This document shows positions 1 to 6,018 of a stretch of 8,744 bases of DNA, one piece after another. This DNA comes from Bacteroidota bacterium. Lineage in GTDB: Bacteria; Bacteroidota; Bacteroidia; Flavobacteriales; Flavobacteriaceae. The first letter of the stretch is position 1; every line of letters starts with the position of its first letter. The notes below the pieces were generated by a model. The model worked only from the letters and a program-made list of their open reading frames with translations. It did not search any database and was not told the origin of the DNA. The stretch lies in the NCBI GenBank assembly GCA_022560715.1, contig JADFSQ010000033.1, positions 1,293-10,036 of the forward strand, written 5' to 3'. The position numbers were made by a program, and so were the translations under genes.

Positions 1-310
1 TGCCGGACAAGCATTATTAGCAGCAAAAGCTGGTGCAACTTATGTCTCGCCTTTTATTGGGCGTTTGGACGATATTTCTACAGATGGTTTAAACCTTATT
101 GGAGAAATCCGTCTTATTTATGATAACTATGGCTACCAAACACAAATTTTAGCAGCTTCTGTGCGACATACAATGCACGTTATTGACTGTGCAAAGCTTG
201 GTGCTGATGTTATGACAGGACCTTTAAGTTCAATATTAGGATTATTAAAACATCCACTTACAGATATTGGACTTGCTAATTTTTTAGCAGATTATAACAA
301 AGGAAATTAG
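1..310 (+). CDS. fsa: Transaldolase / fructose-6-phosphate aldolase family (TalC/FSA type), C-terminal half, 5' end outside window
   Basis: The reading frame is open from base 2 and gives 102 residues ending in TAG at 308-310; the start and the Schiff-base lysine lie to the left of the window. The visible part contains [18 protein letters not shown], then the phosphate-binding arginine of IGRLDD, the LAAS serine motif and the MTGPLSS strand of the small (about 215-220 residue) class I aldolase barrel. The family moves a dihydroxyacetone unit between sugar phosphates in the cytosolic pentose phosphate pathway. The residue after the YVSP motif is Phe (codon 53-55). In this superfamily Phe there goes with transaldolase activity and Tyr with fructose-6-phosphate aldolase activity, so I infer a transaldolase even though such proteins are often labelled Fsa. 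A hairpin terminator follows 24 bases after the stop. Family assignment is secure; reaction assignment is an inference. Confidence 0.93.
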   Translation, partial: AGQALLAAKAGATYVSPFIGRLDDISTDGLNLIGEIRLIYDNYGYQTQILAASVRHTMHVIDCAKLGADVMTGPLSSILGLLKHPLTDIGLANFLADYNKGN

Positions 311-334
311 AGATATTATTTCTGTTTAAGATTA

Positions 335-367
335 AAAAAGGTTACAATCATTAATTGTAGCCTTTTT
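335..367. terminator. Bidirectional intrinsic terminator between convergent genes
   Basis: Bases 335-348 (AAAAAGGTTACAAT) pair with 354-367 (ATTGTAGCCTTTTT) around a five-base loop. The 14-pair stem has one T-G wobble. Because the arms begin in A5 and end in T5, the transcript ends in a U run on either strand. It follows the transaldolase stop on the + strand and directly abuts the TAG stop of the lipoprotein gene on the - strand, so one hairpin probably ends both transcripts. Confidence 0.85.
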
Positions 368-1777
368 CTATTTCAATTGGTTTAGTAAGTTTTTAAAGTT
401 GTGATCAAACATATTTGAATTAGAATTAACAATTGTCTTATCACTATTTACAACAATAACTTTATTTATATATTCAATAGCTAATAATTTTTTTGCAACT
501 TGAGGATTTCTAAACCTATATTCTTGAGCAATATCAAAGCTGTTTTGTTTCAAAATTCGTTTCCAAACCGAAGCATTATTAGAGTTGACATTTATTGAAA
601 TAAAATCAATATTTGAATAATTTTTTCGTAATTCATTTAGCTTTCTATGACTATTTTTAACATAATATTTATTAGTATTAGACCAAAAATATAATACAAA
701 CGGTTTCACACAAATACTGTTAATGGTACTAATCTCATTTTTATAGTTAACGACATCCACTTCAGGCAGTATGTTTCCGGGTTGTAACCTTTTTAAAGTG
801 TTGTATAAACCTGTAATATATTCAGCATTATCTTTATCAGTATTTTTAGATATATAAGAATTGTACATTGCTTCTGAATCTTCAAATGATGTAGATTTGG
901 ACAAGAAATTTCGAGCAGCAAATTTTAAAAGAACATTTTTAATTTTTTTGCTATGCACTAAACTATCTACCAATTCCAGTTTATTTAAATTGTAAATAAT
1001 ATTTGTTCTAATCAGAACAGAGTTACCGGTTTCCGCAAAATATTTTTCTGAAGACAGATTATTAAAGTGATTGAACAAAAAGTAGTAATATGGGTAAAAC
1101 TCTGCCAATTGCTCTTCATTGTATTCAATATTGTTCCTAAAGTTGTAATATCCTTGAGGTAAAGAGTCCAGGTTTACAAGGGTGTTCATTCCAAAATGTC
1201 GAAGAGGATATACCTCTTTCCGTTTATAATAATTATAATCAATACTTAACCTACTTATTTTTTTAAAAAGATTTGATGTAGGATATTTTTCATAAAAAGT
1301 GTTCAAGGTATTATAACTTTCCATTTTCATGGAATCGAGCTTTTTTAAAAATAATTCAGGTTTTAATTTTGAAAACTTGTAGATAGAATTGTCTTCCTTT
1401 TCGAGCGATAAAAACAAATTGATAAAATAATTATTCTTTTTAGAGCCTCTGCCGGAATACACAAAAGACTCATCAAAATCTAAAGTGTTTAAACGTATCA
1501 TTAAGCTATCATTTGGCTCAATTATAGCGAATTGAGATTCTCCACCATAAGCAATCCTACAAAGCCCGGAATTTAAACTTTCTATTTGGTAAAAAAATCT
1601 ATTGTTCTCGTCCAAATAAAGCGTATCTATTAGTGCAGTATTGTCGTAAAGCACTAAAAAATCATTATTTGGGTTAATTATTTCGCCACCAAAATACGCT
1701 TGTCCACAACTGTTATCTTTGGTGTTACAGCCAAGTAGCGTTGTAAAAATAAATACAAGAATTACTATTTGTTTCAT
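368..1777 (-). CDS. Lipoprotein with degenerate thioredoxin-like (TlpA-type) domain
   Basis: The protein has 469 residues. The N-terminus is a lipoprotein signal: Lys at position 2, a hydrophobic stretch 4-16 and lipobox LLGC with the acylated Cys at 17, so the mature protein should be anchored in the inner or outer membrane, facing the periplasm or surface. Residues about 25-110 look like the beta-rich N-terminal domain common in Bacteroidota TlpA-like proteins, and 110-330 is a Lys/Tyr/Asn-rich helical region. Residues about 334-469 are thioredoxin-like: LPEVDV entry strand, a VLYFW strand (361-365), and IDFISINV (390-397). At the active site the usual FWAxWCxxC is FWSNTNKYY, so both cysteines are replaced (N369, Y372), and the usual cis-proline region (YINKVIVV) lacks Pro. 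It should have no thiol-disulfide activity and may bind a partner or ligand instead. ATG at 1777 is chosen because the signal peptide begins there. It is transcribed alone, divergently from the ABC-F gene. Specific function unknown. Confidence 0.85.
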   Translation of the reverse strand: MKQIVILVFIFTTLLGCNTKDNSCGQAYFGGEIINPNNDFLVLYDNTALIDTLYLDENNRFFYQIESLNSGLCRIAYGGESQFAIIEPNDSLMIRLNTLDFDESFVYSGRGSKKNNYFINLFLSLEKEDNSIYKFSKLKPELFLKKLDSMKMESYNTLNTFYEKYPTSNLFKKISRLSIDYNYYKRKEVYPLRHFGMNTLVNLDSLPQGYYNFRNNIEYNEEQLAEFYPYYYFLFNHFNNLSSEKYFAETGNSVLIRTNIIYNLNKLELVDSLVHSKKIKNVLLKFAARNFLSKSTSFEDSEAMYNSYISKNTDKDNAEYITGLYNTLKRLQPGNILPEVDVVNYKNEISTINSICVKPFVLYFWSNTNKYYVKNSHRKLNELRKNYSNIDFISINVNSNNASVWKRILKQNSFDIAQEYRFRNPQVAKKLLAIEYINKVIVVNSDKTIVNSNSNMFDHNFKNLLNQLK

Positions 1778-1823
1778 ATTTTAGTAATAAGAAAACAGAT
1801 TTTGATATTTTACTTATTTCGTA

Positions 1824-1831
1824 CAAAAATA
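1824..1831 (-). promoter_or_regulatory. Possible -7 box for the lipoprotein gene
   Basis: Read on the - strand this is TATTTTTG, an exact match to the Bacteroidota -7 consensus TAnnTTTG, 46 bases before the ATG of the lipoprotein gene. No TTG is found at the expected distance of about 19 bases upstream. In sequence this AT-rich such a match can arise by chance, so it is a weak call. Confidence 0.35.
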
Positions 1832-1891
1832 TACTTTGCATACTAAAAGCCTTGTTAATGCGTTGTTAAATCTTATTATGACTACTTTTAA

Positions 1892-1922
1892 TTTGCTGAA
1901 CCAATTGATTTCTCTATTTTTG
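1892..1922 (+). promoter_or_regulatory. Flavobacterial promoter of the ABC-F gene
   Basis: TTTG at 1892-1895 is followed after exactly 19 bases by TATTTTTG at 1915-1922, matching the Bacteroidota primary sigma factor pattern TTTG-N19-TAnnTTTG in both boxes and spacing. The ABC-F ATG begins 22 bases after the -7 box, leaving a leader of only about 15 bases. That leader is A-rich and has no Shine-Dalgarno sequence, as is normal for this phylum. Confidence 0.75.
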
Positions 1923-1944
1923 CGGCAAATTTAAACAAAAAATA

Positions 1945-3570
1945 ATGCTATCAGTTTCTAACTTATCTGTTCAGTTTGGTAAGCGCATCCTTTTTGATGA
2001 GGTAAATACAACATTTCATAATGGTAATTGCTATGGAATTATAGGTGCAAATGGTTCAGGAAAATCAACATTTTTAAAGATTCTCGCTGGAAATCATGAT
2101 GCAACTTCCGGGCATGTGCATTTAGAAACAGGAAAACGTATGTCTGTTCTTGAACAAAATCATAATTTGTACGATGAGCACCCTGTTTTAGAAACCGTAA
2201 TAATAGGAAACAAACCCTTGTTTAAAATCAAATCGGAAATAGATGCACTCTATGCCGATTATACAGATGAAAATGCAGAGAAAATTGGAGAGCTTCAGGT
2301 AAAGTTTGAAGAAATGGATGGTTGGAATGCCGATAGTGATGCTGCAGCATTGTTGTCTAATTTAGGAATTAAAGAAGTGTTTCATTATACCTTAATGAAA
2401 GATTTAGATGGAAAACAAAAAGTGAGGGTGTTGTTGGCACAAGCCTTGTTTGGTAATCCAGATGTGCTAATTATGGATGAACCGACCAATGATTTGGATT
2501 ATGAAACTATTTCGTGGTTAGAGAATTTTCTGGCTAATTACGAAAATTGTGTCATAGTCGTTTCGCATGACAGGCACTTTTTAGATGCTGTTTGTACACA
2601 TATTTCTGATATCGATTTTTCTAAAATCAATCATTATTCTGGTAACTATACATTTTGGTATGAATCTTCACAATTAGCAGCACGACAACGCACACAACAA
2701 AATAAAAAAGCAGAAGACAAGAAAAAAGAGCTAGAAGAATTTATTAGACGTTTTTCTGCAAATGTTGCAAAATCAAAACAAGCAACGAGTAGAAAAAAGA
2801 TGATTGAAAAGCTAAATATATCAGACATTAAACCATCAAGCCGTCGTTATCCTGCTATTATTTTTGAACGCAACAGAACCGCAGGAGATCAAATTTTAAA
2901 TACCGAAAATTTAGCTTTTTCTTTGGATGGAGATTATTTATTTCAAAAAATTGATATCAACCTCGCGAAAGGTGATAAAGTAGTTGTGTATTCTAAAGAC
3001 TCAAGAGCAACTACCGCTTTTTATGAAATTTTAACAGGGAATCGAAAGGCAGATTCAGGAAAATTTGCTTGGGGAATTACCACATCGCAATCCTACTTAC
3101 CATTAGATAACAGTAGTTTTTTCGATAATAAATTAACACTTGTAGATTGGTTACGTCAGTGGGCAACAACTGAAGAAGAACGTGAAGAAGTTTATGTTCG
3201 TGGCTTTTTAGGCAAAATGATATTTAGTGGAGAAGAAGCTTTAAAAACAGCCAATGTGTTATCAGGAGGAGAAAAAGTAAGGTGTATGTTGTCGCGTATG
3301 ATGATGATTCGTGCCAATGTTTTACTATTAAATGAGCCAACAAACCATTTAGATTTAGAAAGTATCACAGCCTTTAATAATTCGCTTAAAAACTTTAAAG
3401 GCACAGTATTATTTACTACACATGACCATGAATTTGCCCAAACTCTTGCCAATAGAGTTATTGAGTTAACACCAAATGGAATTATAGATCGTTACACGAC
3501 TTTTGATGAGTATATGCAAGACCCAAAAATTAAAGCACTACGTGATAAAATGTATGTAGTAACTGTTTAA
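1945..3570 (+). CDS. ABC-F family ATPase, YbiT-type, with one degenerate ATP site
   Basis: This 541-residue soluble protein has two ABC domains and no membrane segment, as expected for ABC-F proteins, which act on ribosomes. It resembles E. coli YbiT (about 530 residues) throughout, for example in IGANGSGKST, EEMDGW, RVLLAQALF, VSHDRHFL and RFSANVAKSKQATSR. Domain 1 has Walker A GANGSGKST (34-42), Walker B IMDEP (176-180) and switch His208. The charged interdomain linker lies at about 240-310. Domain 2 has signature LSGGEKVR (439-446), LNEPTNHLD (462-470, keeping the catalytic Glu464) and switch His493. Domain 1's signature is degenerate (LDGKQK, 154-159). Domain 2's Walker A is replaced by SKDSRATTA (350-358), losing the phosphate-binding Lys, and its Walker B Asp is Asn463. 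ATG 1945 follows a good promoter. It is probably a translation factor; nothing specific points to antibiotic resistance. The stop overlaps that of the convergent DUF2007 gene. Confidence 0.93.
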   Translation: MLSVSNLSVQFGKRILFDEVNTTFHNGNCYGIIGANGSGKSTFLKILAGNHDATSGHVHLETGKRMSVLEQNHNLYDEHPVLETVIIGNKPLFKIKSEIDALYADYTDENAEKIGELQVKFEEMDGWNADSDAAALLSNLGIKEVFHYTLMKDLDGKQKVRVLLAQALFGNPDVLIMDEPTNDLDYETISWLENFLANYENCVIVVSHDRHFLDAVCTHISDIDFSKINHYSGNYTFWYESSQLAARQRTQQNKKAEDKKKELEEFIRRFSANVAKSKQATSRKKMIEKLNISDIKPSSRRYPAIIFERNRTAGDQILNTENLAFSLDGDYLFQKIDINLAKGDKVVVYSKDSRATTAFYEILTGNRKADSGKFAWGITTSQSYLPLDNSSFFDNKLTLVDWLRQWATTEEEREEVYVRGFLGKMIFSGEEALKTANVLSGGEKVRCMLSRMMMIRANVLLLNEPTNHLDLESITAFNNSLKNFKGTVLFTTHDHEFAQTLANRVIELTPNGIIDRYTTFDEYMQDPKIKALRDKMYVVTV

Positions 3571-3815
3571 TTATTTTTGGCTTGAACTTCCATTTCGGTT
3601 TTAACACTTTCAACAACTGGAATAGCTTTTTCAAGTTCATCATTGTGAACGTAAATGTCTAGCAATCTATTATAATCTGTTACTAAAACTGCACTTAAAC
3701 CAGTATTAAATTCATCTTTTATAATTGGTACTATCCCAATATCTTCGAGTTTAGTAGTAATAAGCTGAACTAAAATAAAATTACATGTGTATATTTTTGT
3801 ATAATGTGTTTCCAT
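3567..3815 (-). CDS. DUF2007 family small protein
   Basis: An 82-residue soluble protein with the DUF2007 pattern: an N-terminal strand KIYTCN, a helix FILVQLITTKLEDIGI, a strand with IIKDEFN, then a strand LDIYVHNDELEKA leading into a helix. DUF2007 proteins are small ferredoxin-like alpha/beta proteins, sometimes named putative signal-transducing protein; no biochemical role is established for this one. There is no signal peptide, so it should be cytosolic. ATG at 3815 is the only plausible start and is preceded on its strand by an A/T-rich leader. Its TAA (3567-3569 on the complement) overlaps the TAA of the convergent ABC-F gene, leaving no room for a terminator between them. Confidence 0.75.
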   Translation of the reverse strand: METHYTKIYTCNFILVQLITTKLEDIGIVPIIKDEFNTGLSAVLVTDYNRLLDIYVHNDELEKAIPVVESVKTEMEVQAKNN

Positions 3816-3855
3816 AGCTCAAAAAATTTAAGTTCCCTTTTAAAGGTACAAAAAA

Positions 3856-3869
3856 ACAAATCAATTTGT
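3856..3869. promoter_or_regulatory. Perfect 14-base palindrome, possible operator
   Basis: ACAAAT-CA-ATTTGT forms two perfect six-base arms around a two-base centre. It sits in the divergent region between the DUF2007 and decarboxylase genes, ending one base before the candidate -7 box of the decarboxylase. The symmetry and location suit a dimeric repressor site, but the sequence is AT-rich and no regulator gene lies next to it. Confidence 0.3.
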
Positions 3870-3870
3870 G

Positions 3871-3878
3871 TAATTTTG
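3871..3878 (+). promoter_or_regulatory. Possible -7 box for the decarboxylase gene
   Basis: TAATTTTG matches the Bacteroidota -7 consensus TAnnTTTG exactly and is followed by CA, a common initiation context. There is no TTG about 19 bases upstream; a palindrome occupies that space instead. If used, the leader before the GTG start is roughly 105 bases and includes the whole palindromic repeat element. Confidence 0.45.
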
Positions 3879-3900
3879 CACAACGAATTAAAAAATAAAT

Positions 3901-3970
3901 TGTTATTCCGAAAGGTTATTCTGTTACATTGAGCGCAGTCGAAATGAAGAAAAACTGTATTGAGAATGAC
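3901..3970. repeat. Palindromic intergenic element resembling a dispersed flavobacterial repeat
   Basis: The core CATTGAGCGCAGTCGAAATG (3927-3946) is of the GAGCGCAGTCGA type that recurs in intergenic regions of many Flavobacteriaceae genomes, as I recall them. Its ends CATT/AATG are complementary. Outer arms GTTATTCT (3915-3922) and AGAATGAC (3963-3970) pair over eight bases with one wobble, and GTTATTC also occurs at 3902-3908. The local GC content is higher than in the flanks. Whether it is truly multi-copy cannot be seen in one window. It lies in the presumed leader of the decarboxylase gene. Confidence 0.6.
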
Positions 3971-3990
3971 TTATTTAAAACTACTAAAAA

Positions 3991-5436
3991 GTGAGCAACC
4001 TTAAACAGAAAATTTTAGATTTACAACATATATCTGAAGATTTAGAACCAACTGAAGCACAACGTAACCAATATATAACACAAGTAAATAATTACACAAA
4101 CAGTTTTATTAATGAGTTGAAAGACACCAATGCCTATTCAGATGAAAAGGAATCGGATAATGTGTTTGCCATTACTTCTAAAAAGAAAACACTTCAGGAA
4201 ATTCTTAAAATTTATGACGACGAAGTTGCAACCAAAGGTATAAAACCAGCTTCTGGAGGACATATTGGATATATTCCGGGAGGTGGAATTTACACTTCAG
4301 CTATTGCAGATTATCTGGCGGATGTTACCAACGAATATTCAGGAATGTATTTTGCTTCTCCTGGAGCAGTAACGATGGAAAATGAACTCATAGATTGGAT
4401 GAAATCTATTTTTGGTTTTCCAAAAACTGCTATTGGTAATTTAACTTCTGGAGGATCAATTGCCACTTTAATTGCACTTACTTCAGCTCGTGATAAACAT
4501 GGAATAAAGAACGCTAATATTGAGAAGAGTGTTATTTATTTAAGTGAACAAGTACACCATTGTATAAATAAAGCTCTGCGAATTATTGGTTTAGAAGATG
4601 TTATTATTCGCTATATAGAACTGGATGAAAACTCCAGAATTATAACTGAAAATTTACAGGCTAAAATTGAAATGGACAAAGCAGAAGGTTTAAATCCGTT
4701 TTTGGTAATTGCCTCTTCAGGAACTACTGATACAGGAGCGATTGACCCTTTGCAAACTATTGGTAACATAGCTAAAGTAAATAACTTATGGTATCATATT
4801 GATGCAGCTTATGGTGGATTTTTTATTTTAACTGAATCAAAAAAAGAAGCATTTAAAGGCATAGAACTTGCCGATTCTCTGGTTATCGATCCTCATAAAG
4901 GTCTGTTTTTACCTTATGGTTTAGGAGTCGTTTTAGTAAAAGATAAAGCTTCAGTATATCATTCACATCATTACAGAGCAAGCTATATGCAAGACGCAGT
5001 TGGCGAAAGTATGCCAATAAATCCAGCTGATGTTTCGCCAGAACTTACTAAACATTTTAGAGGTTTGCGTTTGTGGTTGCCTTTGCAATTACATGGTATT
5101 GCCCCTTTTGTAGCTTGTTTGGAAGAAAAACTATTGCTCACCACTTATTTTAGAGAACGACTTTTAGAGATTGGTTTTAAATTGGGACCAGAACCCGATT
5201 TATCGGTAAGTTATTTTTGGTACCCTTCTAATAGTGTTGATGAAAATATTTTTAACGAAAAGCTTATGCAAGAAATTCATAACGACGGACAAATATTTTT
5301 AAGCTCTACAACCATTAAAGGCAAGTTTGTAATACGTTTAGCAATCTTATCGTTTAGAACAAAATTGCACACTATTGAGAAAGCTATTGCTATGATTGAC
5401 AGAGCGAGAAAAGTTGTTGAAGACAGTTCGATATAA
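3991..5436 (+). CDS. Pyridoxal-phosphate-dependent group II amino acid decarboxylase
   Basis: The 481-residue protein has the full set of group II decarboxylase (Pfam PF00282) landmarks: NLTSGGSIATL (150-160) for the PLP phosphate, SEQVHH with the ring-stacking His189, SSGTTDTGAID (242-252), HIDAAYGG with Asp271 for the pyridine nitrogen, and DPHKG with the Schiff-base Lys303. Tyr332 (SYMQ) lies 29 residues after that lysine, the same spacing as the catalytic-loop tyrosine in animal aromatic amino acid decarboxylase, which supports real decarboxylation. HFRGLRLW (355-362) follows as usual. The residue after Lys303 is Gly where animal enzymes have Trp, so it belongs to a bacterial subgroup and the substrate (aromatic amino acid, glutamate or other) cannot be named. 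A GTG start at 3991 is forced: in-frame TAA occurs at 3985-3987 and the first in-frame ATG would remove over 100 residues. Cytosolic, apparently monocistronic. Confidence 0.92.
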   Translation: MSNLKQKILDLQHISEDLEPTEAQRNQYITQVNNYTNSFINELKDTNAYSDEKESDNVFAITSKKKTLQEILKIYDDEVATKGIKPASGGHIGYIPGGGIYTSAIADYLADVTNEYSGMYFASPGAVTMENELIDWMKSIFGFPKTAIGNLTSGGSIATLIALTSARDKHGIKNANIEKSVIYLSEQVHHCINKALRIIGLEDVIIRYIELDENSRIITENLQAKIEMDKAEGLNPFLVIASSGTTDTGAIDPLQTIGNIAKVNNLWYHIDAAYGGFFILTESKKEAFKGIELADSLVIDPHKGLFLPYGLGVVLVKDKASVYHSHHYRASYMQDAVGESMPINPADVSPELTKHFRGLRLWLPLQLHGIAPFVACLEEKLLLTTYFRERLLEIGFKLGPEPDLSVSYFWYPSNSVDENIFNEKLMQEIHNDGQIFLSSTTIKGKFVIRLAILSFRTKLHTIEKAIAMIDRARKVVEDSSI

Positions 5437-5440
5437 TATA

Positions 5441-5462
5441 TTTTGAAATAAAGATTTCAAAA
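5441..5462. other. AT-rich hairpin after the decarboxylase gene
   Basis: TTTTGAAAT (5441-5449) and ATTTCAAAA (5454-5462) form a perfect nine-pair stem with an AAAG loop, starting four bases after the decarboxylase stop. It contains only two G-C pairs, and A residues rather than T residues follow on the + strand, so it is a poor intrinsic terminator. It may protect the 3' end or be chance. The rest of the gap to 5523 shows no convincing promoter. Confidence 0.35.
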
Positions 5463-5523
5463 AAAATATTCAATAGCCTGTAATAATGACTAACTTCTAC
5501 CACTAATCTTAAAAAAACAATTA

Positions 5524-6018
5524 TTGAGTAGCGATTTTTATACATCATCAATTTTACCCTATTCCGGGATAATCATAAAAATTTGTAGGGCATATACTGA
5601 TACACAAGAGGATTTTGAAGATTACTATCAAGAGGTTTGTTTACAAATTTGGAGAAGTAAAGACAGATTTCGTGGAGATTCGAAATGGTCAACCTGGATA
5701 TATCGTTTGTCTTTGAATATATGTTTGACCTTAATTAAGAAAAAGAAAAAAAAACGCCAGCATCATGCTTCCAATTACGAGTTGACAGCAGAAGCGACTG
5801 AAGATAATAATGCTTTTTCAGACGAATCTCTTAATTTACTCTATGATGCAATACGAAAATTGACAGAGGTTGACAGAGCTGTGATTTTATTGTATCTGGA
5901 AGAAAAACCAAACAAAGAAATCGCTGAAATAATTGGAACAACTCCAAACAACATTGGTGTACGTGTTAATAGAATTAAAGAACGATTAAAAAAATTATTG
6001 GATGGAAAAATCAATTGA
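5524..6018 (+). CDS. ECF-type RNA polymerase sigma factor (sigma-70 family)
   Basis: A 164-residue two-domain sigma factor, typical for ECF length. Sigma-2 spans about residues 10-75: DYYQEVCLQIWRS (33-45) is the region 2.2 core-binding motif, and FRGDSKWSTWIYRLSLNICL (49-68) covers regions 2.3-2.4 for promoter melting and -10 recognition. A linker with six lysines (72-77) follows. Sigma-4 spans about 100-160, with the helix-turn-helix beginning NKEIAEIIGTTPNNIGVRV (130-148) for -35 recognition. There is no sigma-1 or sigma-3 and no extra C-terminal domain. The start must be non-ATG: the frame is closed by TAA at 5491 and the protein has no internal Met, so TTG at 5524 is the best choice. The 3' end overlaps the next gene by 17 bases, which suggests translational coupling and a functional link. 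The sigma-2 to sigma-4 junction is encoded by an A9 run. Target promoters are unknown. Confidence 0.9.
   Translation: MSSDFYTSSILPYSGIIIKICRAYTDTQEDFEDYYQEVCLQIWRSKDRFRGDSKWSTWIYRLSLNICLTLIKKKKKKRQHHASNYELTAEATEDNNAFSDESLNLLYDAIRKLTEVDRAVILLYLEEKPNKEIAEIIGTTPNNIGVRVNRIKERLKKLLDGKIN

Noticed and set aside
2646..2828. Open frame of 60 codons on the - strand inside the ABC-F gene
   Set aside because: It is antisense to the conserved interdomain linker, is rich in Phe/Ser as expected from the complement of Lys/Glu codons, and resembles no family.
3192..3452. Open frame of 86 codons on the - strand inside the ABC-F gene
   Set aside because: It is antisense to the conserved second ABC domain; no start context and no recognisable protein features.
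1945..3570. ABC-F protein as an antibiotic resistance factor
   Set aside because: The sequence matches the housekeeping YbiT type along its length, including the short interdomain linker, and has no drug-resistance neighbours.
4978..4998. Loss of the catalytic-loop tyrosine in the decarboxylase (which would suggest an aldehyde synthase)
   Set aside because: On recounting, Tyr332 in SYMQ lies 29 residues after Lys303, the same spacing as Tyr332 and Lys303 in animal aromatic amino acid decarboxylase, so the tyrosine is present.
5486..5506. Six-codon ATG-started leader peptide upstream of the sigma factor
   Set aside because: It has no ribosome-binding context, no run of regulatory codons and no attenuator hairpin after it; an ATG and stop at this distance are expected by chance.
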